Source: Auanema rhodensis
Taxonomy: Eukaryota; Nematoda; Chromadorea; Rhabditida; Rhabditidae
Length of the DNA: 64,000 nt
NCBI GenBank assembly: GCA_964057225.1
Contig: OZ059896.1
Location: forward strand, 17,496,501-17,560,500
Direction of reading: 5' to 3'
Part shown: positions 1 through 12,004 of the stretch, one piece after another
How positions within the stretch are numbered: the first letter of the stretch is position 1
Layout: each line of letters starts with the position of its first letter
Notes under the pieces: model-generated
Databases searched by the model: none
The model's input: the letters and a program-made list of their open reading frames with translations, nothing else
What the model was told of the DNA's origin: nothing
Program-made: the position numbers and the translations under genes

Positions 1-3000
1 GTATATCAATAGAGAAAGAAAAAGAGAGAGTGCGACTTAGTGAGAGAAAGAGAGAGAGAGTGAAAGTCAAAGAGAGAGAGAGAAAGATAGATAATTCTTT
101 TTATTCACTAAAAATTCCTTAAGTTAATTTATCCAAATCTAATTTTTTATTTTATATTTCATTAAACGCTAAGTAATTTTTCTTTTTTTTTACTTTATTT
201 ATCTTTTAATATAAATGAATTGACAACTGACAATACTATTAAAAGTATGTATGTAACATCTATAAACATTCTGATTAATTTAAGTTTTGTTTCAAGTTTT
301 AATTTAAAAAAATCATTCTAAACATAAAGAAAATTATGAGTTCAGACATCCATTCATTCATCCATTCATCCATCCATCATAATGCTATCTATCTATTATT
401 AAGTGATAAAACTGGCTGTTCTCATGTTTTAACTTTAACAATTAATCCAATTGTGTTAAAGTTTTAGTGGAAAAAAACATTAAAACTGTTTTCATGCAAT
501 TTCTTTGAACAAAAAAAAAATGTTCAACTTTCGCAGGTTTGTTTTGTTGTTTTTGCTTCTAAGTTCTAGCTATTAAGATTTCAAGCCTTATTTCCAATCA
601 AGTGTTTCTTTTTTGCATAAAATTGTGAATTTTGGGCCCCAATCACGTCATCATGTCAACGCTATGACTAAATTGAGCATGTGCAGGTTGAAACATTTAC
701 CTCTTCCCACCTTCTTGCAGCTTTTTTTTTCTAAAAAAATGCTTTTGCAATGGTGCTATGAACTGCACCAATCTCGTTGCTCTTTCAAAGACCTTAATTG
801 AATTTATTATAGTTAATTCAGCAGTTTTACTGTGTGATCGTCGTTTATAAATCTGAATTCATTATCCAATTTTCACTTTAATAGTGCAATTTCATATTCC
901 ATCGTCTTGTGAATTGTTCCGCCAATTGTTTCTTTATTCATCGTAAAGTTTTCAAATATATATATATCTTTGTGTGTGTATAGTATTCTTATTACTTATA
1001 TATCAATATATAAGTATAATTATATGGAATTATGGATATTTTTTGAGCTTCAATCCTTATTTTTCTGTCAAAATGTGGCGTTTTCAAAGACATTAGTTCA
1101 TCCATTAATCGAGACAACAGCCAAGGAAAACTAACAAATCATAGGTAATTTTCCTAATAATCGTCCTAAAGCTAAGCAACTATATTTCATTTTTGGTCTT
1201 TTTTTCTCTAATATTTACTTCACTTTCTCTTGCTTTTGCTTTCTCTCTCTCTCTCTGTGTTATGCTTTTGATTTCTCTTCAAAAACCCGCAATTTCCTTG
1301 TCTCCCTTTCAATCTCTCCCTCTCTATCAATTGACGTCTCCTATTCTCAATTTCTCTTTTCTCTCTTTATAGTATTACTCTTGTGATATGAGCAGAAGCA
1401 AATTTTTGAAGAAAAATAGATATACTTACTAGAATGTTTATTCCACTATACTTTATACCAAATATTGAGACGTTTAAGATGTACAGAATAAGAAAAATAT
1501 AAAAAATATTCATGCAAATAATTGTTTTTGAACTCAAATTGATAAGTTGTACGTAGAATTTTATAAATTTCGTAAAATTATTAGTTTTTTCAACGTTTTA
1601 TATATGAATTATTCTGAATTTTTCAATTTTTTAAAGTAATGTTAGATGTTGGTTACGTAAAATCCATAGTATTCTGAATGTTATTCATTAATTTCCCTCT
1701 GCTTCCAAAAAATAACTGGTAAATCCTAAGGAAAGGCCAAGCTTAGGCCGACCTTATTTGTTAAATATTGTTCCATTTCCATCAACAGATGTTCTTCGTT
1801 TTCAAAGAAAAACATGAATTCTCCTTTTACTTCTTCTGCTCATGATGATCAAGCATGTCGTCTACGACATACACGGCGCCATTGCTGATGCTGATGATAT
1901 TGAAGAAGAGAGGGAGAGACCCAGACAGTGTAGCGAACACAGAAGACATACGAAGAAGCTAGATTGCAAGAAGAGAGAAATGGGTATAGTAGGGAACATG
2001 AAGGTGGTCCCAGAGTAAATTGCACGTCATTAACAGGCATCGTGATCTCTTGTTCTGTCTCATACTCTCGTTTACTTCTTGTATGACATTGTGATTCATA
2101 CATATGTATGTATACTGGAGATTAAATAAAAAATGAAGAAGATTGGGGTGAAGAGAGGAAGTAGAATAGAAAGAGAGAGAAAGAACGTGAAAGTGTATAG
2201 AAAGAGATGTTTGATTCAAATATGTTTTGATGTTTCAGCTCAAATTCCTAATGTTTTGAATCATTTTTTTACATCAAAAGAAGGTCAACGTCATCTGAAG
2301 GATCAAATTTGATGCCACTGCTGGCTACATCTGTTCTTCATGATGCAGTGCCACGCTTCATGACAGCTCATTTTTGAGAATTCTTTTACGAGAAGCATAT
2401 TATGTCTTTTGATGTCTCATCTCTCGTATATGAAATGAATATTAATCGTTTTTCAAAAGCAAGTTTATACACATTTGCTTTTCATTCTGCATTTCCATCT
2501 CAGTTATATCTCGAACCTTAACTATGTATATATAATATTCAGTTTATGTTGTACATATGAGTTGATCATCGTCTTCTTTTCTCCTTTATGTATATTTTGA
2601 ACTTCATGTTCTTCGGTTTATACCTATAATATTATCATCATCCCCATCATTACATTTTCGTAATCTAACAGTTCTGCTGTTCAAATATAGTTTACTAATC
2701 ATACAACATCTAGAAAAGTTATTCCTTCACTACTTCATATAGATTATATTGAACAATGCAATTTTTTAATAAATTTTGGAATATAATGCTTTTTGAATAT
2801 CTGGACTGATTTTTAGAAATGGACGAATTTCTATCTTTTCTATCTTGTCTCAAAATCATAATTTCATATCCACCTCCCCACTCTCCTTCTCCTCTTCGTC
2901 CTACTCCTCCTCCTCCTCCTCTTCATCATCATCAGCATCATCATCAAACTTTTCAAACTTTCTAATAAGTATAATAAGTTATCATAGTTTTATATAAAAA

Positions 3001-5082
3001 TAAATTGTCATGATTTTGTAAAATTTTATTTAGTTTCAAATTAGAAAATCTTGAGTTCTCATTTGAATGAAAAAGGAGGAAGTGATCGTTTTTTGATTCC
3101 AGTATTCCGACATCTAATCAGGCTTGTCGCTGGCCGAGAAAGCACACTTGAACTTTATCTCACTTCAGTAAAGAAGTTCGTCCTAGCCCTCGATCTCTCG
3201 CAGAGTAGTATAAGGGATGTTTTTAAGAATTTATAAGAGTTTTCTTCTTCTTTCCCGTTCATTGGCAGACATATGAATTGAATTCACTTTTCACTTTTAC
3301 TAAAATCAAAAATACACACGCATCTCACAGATGTCGCAGAGGTTGTCTGAAATAACATACACTTGTACATATCTTCAGACGAAATTGACATCTATTTGAG
3401 CTTTTTCTATTCAATTTTAAGCATTTTGTCCTTTTCTATTGAGATTAATACATATTTTTAAATATTTCAATTTACTAAAATAAGAATAAAACACTAAAGA
3501 AATGATCATTTTGCTTCCATTTATCTCTTCTACATTAAATCTCCGAATTACATAATTTAATTTAATAAGCGGAAGTTGTCTTCTTGAATTTTCTGTACTT
3601 TCTTTGTTAAATTAATTGGTTTTTATTTAATTTTCTTATTAAAATGATTCTGGAATAAGTACATAATTGGATGAATATATCAGAGAGTGGATGAACAACG
3701 AACGACATGAAGCTAACAGCAAAGAAGGTGGAATCTGCTGCAAACTTGCTTCATCTTTTGAGAGAGAAACAGAGAAATAGAGAAGAAAGAATCTGAAAAA
3801 TTGTTTAAATTCAGTATGATTTTTGTTTTTTTCACTTTAAGTGAATTCGGTACACGCTGTATGGCCTGTGCTGAAATATCTGGAAAGTTGTATTAGAACT
3901 TGATATACGTTTTGAAATATTTGATTCATCTAAGCAAAAATGTCGACTGGATTCGTCATAGAATCATTGTCAGCTTCATCTTCATCATAATCATCATCAT
4001 CATCATTTCGGGTCGGATGTTTGCTTCAGCTATGGCCATGGAGCAAATGTAGTGAAAGAGAGATGAGATGCTTGTTTGAATCAAAAAAGGTGAATAGGAT
4101 GACGCAAAACTAGGGAGGAGGCAGATAGTAGAAAAAGGGAGGGTGGAGTGAATGAGCTCAAGCTGAGCCCGAAATATGTACGGACGAAGAAGAACCTCAT
4201 CATCTGGCTCAGGTCATCACTATCCTCATCATAATCCTCGTTCTTCGCTTTCCTTTCTTTTTCTTTTTCTTGTTTCTCCTCCCATTCCTGATCCTTTTTT
4301 TTTCGTTTTTGTCACTCTTGCCGTCATTGCTTTTCGAACTCCTTCAGTCGGAACCACGTCGGCTTGTGATATTGAATTCGCTTTAGTAAGTTACTCATAC
4401 TTATGCCATTTATATTACTACTACCTCGTGGTATATGAGATCTCTGCCATTCTCTCTTCCTATCTCATGCTCTTATTTTCTCTCTCTCTCTTCCTACATT
4501 CTTCTTAAACGTCATCTCATCCATCAGGCTCAAAACTCCATATTTTCTTTTCTCTTGCCTTTGCCGTCGTTCTTTTATCATTCTTCATGTGAATCCGCTG
4601 TTCTCATTCTTTTTTCTTTTCTTTTTTTTTAATTTGTTACCAGCACTTTTTTTCTTTCTCTCTTTATCTCTCAATATATCCTATGGATCGCATTCAACTT
4701 AAAACTTGTCAATTTCTGCCCTGAATATGGTATTTCGTAACTAAATCCTTATTTCTTTTTCGTATGAAATTACTTCATTATTCAACAGATTCCTATATTC
4801 AATTCAACTATGTTTCGTGAAAAGACGAAGACGCTTAAGCTCTTATTCAAGAAAAAGGCTACTTCCTCATTCAAGCATATTCAAACTTTCAATTTTTTAT
4901 TCTGTAAGACCATAATACTTGATCTCTTCAAGTTCAAACCTACTTTCCTTGTACATTTCTAATAAAATGGAAAGAATATTTTATTAATTGTTGAGAATAA
5001 TTGTCTGATGATCATGTACAATAATTCAGAAAGTTATATATATTAATCTCTCCATCATTACATCATAGAACATCATATATCA

Positions 5083-5128
5083 TATTATCTCTATCCTTCT
5101 CTCTCTCTCTATCCTTCTCTCTCTCTAT

Positions 5129-5182
<54 letters not shown>
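5083..5182. repeat. (CT)n microsatellite
   Basis: A CT dinucleotide tract interrupted by three ATC units in its first third, then uninterrupted for about 50 bases. It is the longest microsatellite in the 5' desert and probably length-polymorphic. Confidence 0.95.
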
Positions 5183-5186
<4 letters not shown>

Positions 5187-6815
5187 CTACTCCTTTTTTC
5201 GGATCACTTTTCACTATTTTTAGATTTTCGACTGTTTTACAAGCTTTGTCGTTAAGAGCTATGTCATCTAATAAGCCTTAAATTTCATAGATGATGTTTC
5301 CTTTTTTCTTTGTTCTCTGATTCTCTACATACACTCTCTTTCCCTCTGTCTCTCTTCAAATATTCTCTCTTGATATCTTTCTTAAATTCATAATTATTAA
5401 CTGAATATTTGAAAACGCAAACTTCTCAATAAACTTTTAATTTATCCTTGAATGCATTGAATGAAAACTTGTTGTTCTTCATTATTCTAAGAACATTCGA
5501 AGAACATGAAATTATTAAAATGAAAGCTTCAGACTTTCTAATTTCTTTTTTTTTTCAAATTACTATATGAATAATAAAATATTAAATTTATTAATTATTA
5601 TTAATCATATGATTATCTGTTTTAATTATTCTATTATTTCAAATTAATATTCAAATCTTATTATGTCTTCTGTAACTATTTGTTACATTTTTAATTTTTT
5701 TTTCAAATAGTTTTAAATTAAATTCAACTTTATTATGTTCTTTCCACGCTTCTTGTACTTCTTTGCTATAATGAACGTTAAAAAATCATCGGACAAAGTG
5801 AGGGAGAACGAGAGGTGTACATGTGCATATGTACATATATAAAGGAAGGAAAAACACCCTCAGGGCATATTAAAGAGACGACACCTCCTCCTCACTCTTG
5901 AACTCTTTTTCATGGCAGACAGATTTGTTTTGTAAATTGCTGTTTATGCAACACAATAGGAGTTTGTTCTTGTTTTTGTATGATTTATGGACTGCTAGAT
6001 GAGTATTATTATTCTTCTCCTTTTCTTCTTTCTCATGTCCTGACTTTCATAGACTCTAGTTTGCAGATAATTTCATTTTCTTTTGGACAAAACTTCCAAC
6101 TCGCCAAGCTTTTTCTTTTTTTTCGTTTTTATTGCATCTTCATGAAGGTGAAGCTTCTTCGTCATCTTTTAAATGTGTTTGAATGATCTGAACTTAATTT
6201 GAACTTCATTTTTTCATTTTGAAAGTTATTACTTCTTTATTTATATTTTTTTCGTTTTTATCGTCTTCGTGTTTAAAAATTCAAATTATATTGTATGTTC
6301 ATTTATCAAATTATCTTCCGAATACTATTTCTCTCACAATCTAAAGAAAAAAATAAAATGAGAAGAGAGACACATACACAGACACATGTACACACATATA
6401 TGTACATAGATATACTAGATAGACACATCAGTATAGTGAAGAGCTGTTACATCACCATCTCAATCATCATCCTCATCATCACCATCATCATCATCGATAT
6501 TATATATAGTTAACAAGAGATATTTCTTCTTCTTTTTTTTTTTTAATTTCCTCTCAAGTTACCCAATACTCCTTTACCACCTCCCCCACCCTTTTTCTCT
6601 CTCTCTTAATCAATTCATTGTCTTTTTTATCTATTCATATTTTTCTAAAATTTACTCATGAAATATCGGCTGTGATGTGCGCTATTTCATTTGTTTATTT
6701 TAAAATAAACTTGTTTTTAGCTATTTCTTTTTCCTATAAATTTCTTTTAAATATTTTTTTTTCCTTTTTTCTATTCTCTTTTAACTCACGTGTACCAAAA
6801 AACTGTTTGTTTCCA

Positions 6816-6849
6816 TTTCTTCTTCTTCTTCTTCTTCTTCTTCTTCTTC
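6816..6849. repeat. (TTC)n microsatellite
   Basis: About eleven TTC trinucleotides in a row, about 180 bases upstream of the GPCR start codon. Confidence 0.9.
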
Positions 6850-7030
6850 ATGCTTTATTTTAATTCTTGCTCATTTTGCTTTTGGGCTGAAAGAGAGAAG
6901 AAAGTTTATTTTATTTTTTATTTTTCTTTTCTTATTCTCGTTGGTATCTCTATGTATATATATATATTGAAAAGTTAAATATTCCGTTATCATAACATCA
7001 TCATATTTTTAAAAAAAATATAATTTTCAG

Positions 7031-8487
7031 ATGGTATCGAACGAAACATGTATACTACAACTATCAGATGTGGATGATCTACGTATGGTACTCATTGTCA
7101 TTTTAGGATCATCAGTTTCATTATTAGGTAATAATATCATTTATTTCGTTTTTTTCCATTCCATCTCTTGGTTCTTTCCTCTCTCTATCTCTCTCTCTCT
7201 ATTTCTCTCTGTTTCCTTCTTGGAAACTATACACATATATTATAAACTACATTGCAAAATTATATGAAGAAGAATGAGATTTGATGTTTTTAAAATCAAT
7301 GATTATGCTAATTAGCTCTTTTATGTATGCTCACGTGTTCACGTGTATCCTGACTTCATGCCTTATTTTTCTTGCAAAGCATCATCTAAGCGGTTGCAAA
7401 ATCTTAATCTAAAACATTCACCAAAATAGATAAAAGATCATTTTTCTTAAAATAAAATACAGAAAAATGAAAATAATATCATAAAATTAATTTAATTTCT
7501 CGTAGGCGTCATTCTCAATTCGTTCCTGCTACTCTCATTTTATCGTCTTCCGGTCTTCCATTCAAATCTACTGTACCTGTTTCTTCTAGCAATATGTGAC
7601 ATACTTGTAGAAATTTGCTTTGTGGTCAGTTTTTCAGAATATTTTAATTATTATCAAGATATTTTTCATTATTCTTCTTTAATTATATGTATATTTTAGT
7701 TGATATTTGTGTGTTCAACACTTTGGGATTATTATCGAATATACCCCTTGTTCGTAGTCTGGCATTATTACATTCGGGTTGTATCCACAGCTGGACAGGT
7801 ATGCTCAGTTTAAATGATTACAAATAATTTTATAACATATAATATAATTATGTATATTATTATTATTATTATTATTATTATAGGTATTGATAGCTTCATC
7901 AACGTTACTCATCGTAGCAGCTTCATTTGAACGATATATTTGTTCATTAAGCGGATATGCAGGATTTTCTGATCGACAGCGTTTTTCCGCTGTTGGTGTA
8001 GTTTTCTTATCAGCCTTAATAATGAAAGTGAGTGTGTTGAAAAGAAATTATTATAACATATTCTAATGTTAGGGAACTGTATTTGTTGAATTGGAATTGG
8101 AACATTACCCAGATTGTCCACCATTTGCTGATCTTCAGCTTGGCTTATCATCGATAACCAAAATGTAATTTATTTTAATTATTTAATTTTGATTTAAAAT
8201 ATTTTTTAGTGAAAGTTATCGTTTGATATGGATGTTCTGGGGACGTAGTATACTAACTGTTATAGTACCATTCAAACTTCTTTTATTTCTAAATGCAGCA
8301 ACCATATCAAATCTGAATAAATCTTCAAGAGATTTTGAAAGTGTTTTAGTAGAGGTGAGTCATATATTTTATATGTAATCAGTTATCATATAATAAGAAT
8401 ATAAGAGATGAAAACAGATTATGCATGAAATTCGTTCCACTCTTCTTCTGTTTTTTTTATTTCATACCTCTATCACTACCTCTATCA

Positions 8488-8535
<48 letters not shown>

Positions 8536-9390
8536 ATCTATTTATCTTTACTTCTTATGATACTATCAGAAGTTAAATTCAGATGTGCAGCGGTAATATA
8601 GTACGGGTAAGATAAAATAGTAAATTAATAATAGGATGTTGCTTAAAACCTGCATATATAATTCTAGAAAAGTTTATTATTCATGCAGTATTTGAATAGT
8701 TAAAGCTACACCCGCATGACTATGAGTAATCTTTTGATTCTTAAGATACACCTGCACACGCAGAGTTTTCAGATATGTTAGATAGTTTAATATAATGCCT
8801 GTCGGAGTGACTTTGTAGTTTTTACTGTTTGTTTACCCTTCATTTTTCCTTCTTTCCTATCCCTTTTTTGAATGTAATATTGAACTATGATGTAGGTACA
8901 ACTTGATTCTATAATTTAACTTGTTTCAGCAAATGCCATCACTGCTGAGAGCCAATAACGAAGCTTCATCAGCTAGACGACGTAAACGAGATGCAACTCG
9001 TACATTGACAGCTATTGTCTCTATTTATCTGATTACAAACCTCATCAATATCATCATAACAAGCGTCGAATTTGTTGATGCAAATTTGTTAACCATTGGT
9101 GGAGGATTGCCATATCGGTTAGTTAATCAAACATTTTCAAAGAAAACGTATCATTTTTATCCAAAAACAAATGATCTAACCTCTCCATGGTTATCAGCTT
9201 TACACTTAAATTTAACTAATCTTATTTCAGATACTTATCCGATTTATCATCGTTACTTACAATATCATCAACTGCTGTTCGTCTTCCTGTTTATTTTCAT
9301 TGTAATCAAGATATGCGAGAGCAAATTCGACAAAATGCTCGAGCATGCTTCACAAAAGAAACTTTGAAAGAAGTTGGAGAACCCATCTAA
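7031..9390 (+). CDS. Rhodopsin-like G-protein-coupled receptor, 8 exons, 347 aa
   Basis: Joined exons 7031-7127, 7506-7624, 7700-7798, 7884-8027, 8073-8164, 8210-8354, 8930-9117 and 9231-9390 give a 347-residue seven-pass receptor (1044 nt including stop); all junctions are GT-AG and keep frame. TM1 carries the conserved Asn (GVILNSF, residue 37) and TM2 the Asp (LAICDILV). Residues 121-123 are ERY, the DRY-type G-protein switch. A basic ICL3 (ARRRKRD) precedes TM6. TM7 has the form ISSTAVRLPVYFHCN instead of NPxxY, which resembles invertebrate peptide-receptor variants. The ATG directly abuts a TTTTCAG acceptor, suggesting trans-splicing or an unseen non-coding exon. The cysteine usually found 25 residues before R3.50 is absent (Ile-97), although ECL2 has a Cys (YPDCPP). 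Ligand is unknown; a neuropeptide receptor is my inference. Confidence 0.85.
7856..7881. repeat. (ATT)n microsatellite in GPCR intron 3
   Basis: About eight ATT units directly upstream of the TAG acceptor of exon 4, so length changes would move the polypyrimidine/branch region of an 85-nt intron. Confidence 0.85.
8490..8531. repeat. (CT)n microsatellite in GPCR intron 6
   Basis: About 20 CT units in the 575-nt sixth intron (8355-8929), the longest intron of the receptor gene. The rest of the intron holds no open frame of note. Confidence 0.95.
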
Positions 9391-11928
9391 GTGATTAGCT
9401 GCAAACTACATCAATGTTTCATTCTTATAACATTGAAAGATCATCTTTTATGTATTCATCTTATATAACCATATTTATTCTATAACTTATTACAAATTTT
9501 TTCTTTTCTTTTTATTTCTCCAAAATAGCAGCTAAATATAATTTTTTCTTCGTCCCACGGGTTTGATCAGAAAAAAAATAAAAGAAGAAGCTCATGTAAA
9601 CTTAAAACCCCCAAATTTTATTTATCTGTCAACTAACTTCTAACTTTAAATAATTTAATCTTCTTTGAACTTAAAGCTTTTTTTCCCAACTTTTTAGACG
9701 AAAAAGCCTTTCGGAGATTACGAAAGATGTCATCCAACTTGCTCATTTGAATAATGCTGCTTTAGTTTTATGCAGCGCGAACCTAATTTACGACAAAATT
9801 CAAATATTTCATAAATTCGCTGTCAAAATACAACTCGTTACCTTTTCAATTGCATGTTTATTGTAAATATTATCATCAATTAATTGTTGTTTAATCAGAA
9901 AATCTATCTTATTGGCTCTCATCAACCTCCTTTCTCTTTACCCAAAGTTATCAAATACAAGATTTTACCATAGTTATGTGATGAAGGAACTTTTCATAAC
10001 TAGGTGGATTAGTGGACATATATGTATGTATACCCGTTGAAATTTCATTTCATCTTCTGTTCTGTCATTCAAAATCTCAATTCCTTATTATTATTTTCTT
10101 TAATTATGAATCAATTGATAAGTTATATCTTTCTCTGAGTATTGTTTAACAAAATCTCAGGATCTCATATACGCTCCTGGTCATTGAATGCTTCGTTTAT
10201 TAATAAAAAATTAATCTTTTATATTTGTTTATCAGAAATAAATGAAAAATATATAAATTATTTAAAATTTAGAGATTTTTGAGATCTGTTTCGTTGATAT
10301 ATAGTCATCTGAAATCATATAAACAGTATAATTAAGAATAATAATGTGTTAATATATATATTCTTGACAACAACTAATTGAAAAAAAACAAACAAACAAA
10401 CAAACAAGCATAAATACATCATCAATATGTTTTTAACATTTTCTTTTATATATCAATATCGACTAATGACATCTAATGTTCCTACATGCATACCCATACA
10501 TCTAACATGTGACAACTGTTAGCATAAGGTTTGTTCTATCTAACAGACAGTTGATAAAAAAATTTTCACAGCATCAAAGCTGATAAATTGTGTGTTGAAT
10601 ATAAAAGAAGAAAGACTATATTATCTCTCTCATACATGTGTGTGTGTGAAACTTGTCTGAGCTCTACCGCTGTACTAGGGGGATGATTACGATGAAAAGA
10701 AAACGAACGAAGCATCTTTCGCATGTTTAATTCGGTGCACAGAAAGAGGGATAGAAACTGAAAAAGAAAAAGAAAAAGAGAGAGAGTCTCGCTTTTGCCG
10801 ACACCTGACGTCGAGAAAAGTGTCATCGTGTCCAGCCAGATCGAAATGCATCGATGATACTTGTCATGCTGCTGCTCGTGTTGTGAGGATGTGTATTGGA
10901 ATGTATGCGGGTGTACATGTGCTTACCTTAGCTTTTCAGCAACATATTAGCTTAACTTCGTTAGCATAACATTAAAATTTTGCTTAGATAGATAAATAAC
11001 AGATTTCTAAATGTCTTCTTGGCTTTATCATATTCGTTGTCCGTCTGCTACATCTTAAATCGTCTGTCGTCTATTCTATCTTTCTATCCCCATCAGTATT
11101 TCCTTTTTTTCATTTTATGTTTCAAAGTAAGTTTCCGTTTGTTTTTGTATCTCGGAAAACACGGGAGAGGTTTCTTCAGATTCTCCATTTACGCCTGAAC
11201 ATTGCTCCGTTTACTTCCTTTCTCGTTTATTCACTACATTCTTTCTTTCCTACTTTTATCTTGATTTTCTTCTATTTAGATGAGTAAGTTTCTTGAATAA
11301 AGTCTTAACTTCTTCACATCTTTAAACAAAACGTCTGCTGCATTCATACATTCAGTTTCATCTTTATTCTTTTACAATTATCACCAATCGAAATGCATCT
11401 TATATCTATTATTTCTATACTATTTTGAAATCAATTATAAATCTTAATAATTTTAATATTAAAAATATTATAACATAAAATATTTTGCTTGTTGTTTATA
11501 TACTTGAGCTGTTTTCACGTACACGTGAACTTACCCGTGAGACTTATAAACCATTTTGCATGATAACTTTGTCAAACATGGTGCCATATTCTTTTCTTTT
11601 TTTTCAAACAATTAAGTGATAGCATAGCTTTTTGCTTCTTGCTTCAACAGCAGGTTTAATTATGATAAAATGCTCCTAAGTTCTCCGAATATCTGCATCA
11701 GTTTAGATATTCAGCTCACAACTCTTTGTTCTATTACAAGAGTTGTCGTATTATGTTATAATCTAACCAGTAGTAAATAACAAAAAAATCAAATAGTTTC
11801 ACATTATTTTCATGTTTAGCACAACAGAATGTATTGCCATTTGCTTTAATTTGTTGGCCAAACAATTTGTATAAGAATAAAATTAAAATTGCTCCACCGT
11901 GGATGGCATATAACCTATAAATATATAA

Positions 11929-11967
<39 letters not shown>

Positions 11968-11973
11968 AAGAAA

Positions 11974-12004
<31 letters not shown>

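Larger units (their letters stand above)
1..7030. other. Gene-poor, low-complexity CT-rich region
   Basis: No coding gene can be supported here. The plus strand is strongly pyrimidine-rich from about 1.2 kb on, with scattered (CT)n, (TTC)n and (TCA/ATC)n tracts; the first 90 bases are instead (GA)-rich. Many short open frames are translations of these tracts (runs of S, L and F). One non-repetitive island at about 3050-3236 has more balanced composition and is discussed as a finding. The last bases form a polypyrimidine tract and AG acceptor that abut the GPCR start codon. Confidence 0.6.

Noticed and set aside
2281..2400. Possible hairpin microRNA around GATGCAGTGCC
   Set aside because: No extended stem of 20 or more pairs could be formed by eye and no known microRNA seed was recognised.
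4176..4632. 110-aa and 65-aa plus-strand frames with long hydrophobic runs
   Set aside because: Composition is that of CT-rich low-complexity DNA (S, L, F, Y). No splice context or family likeness.
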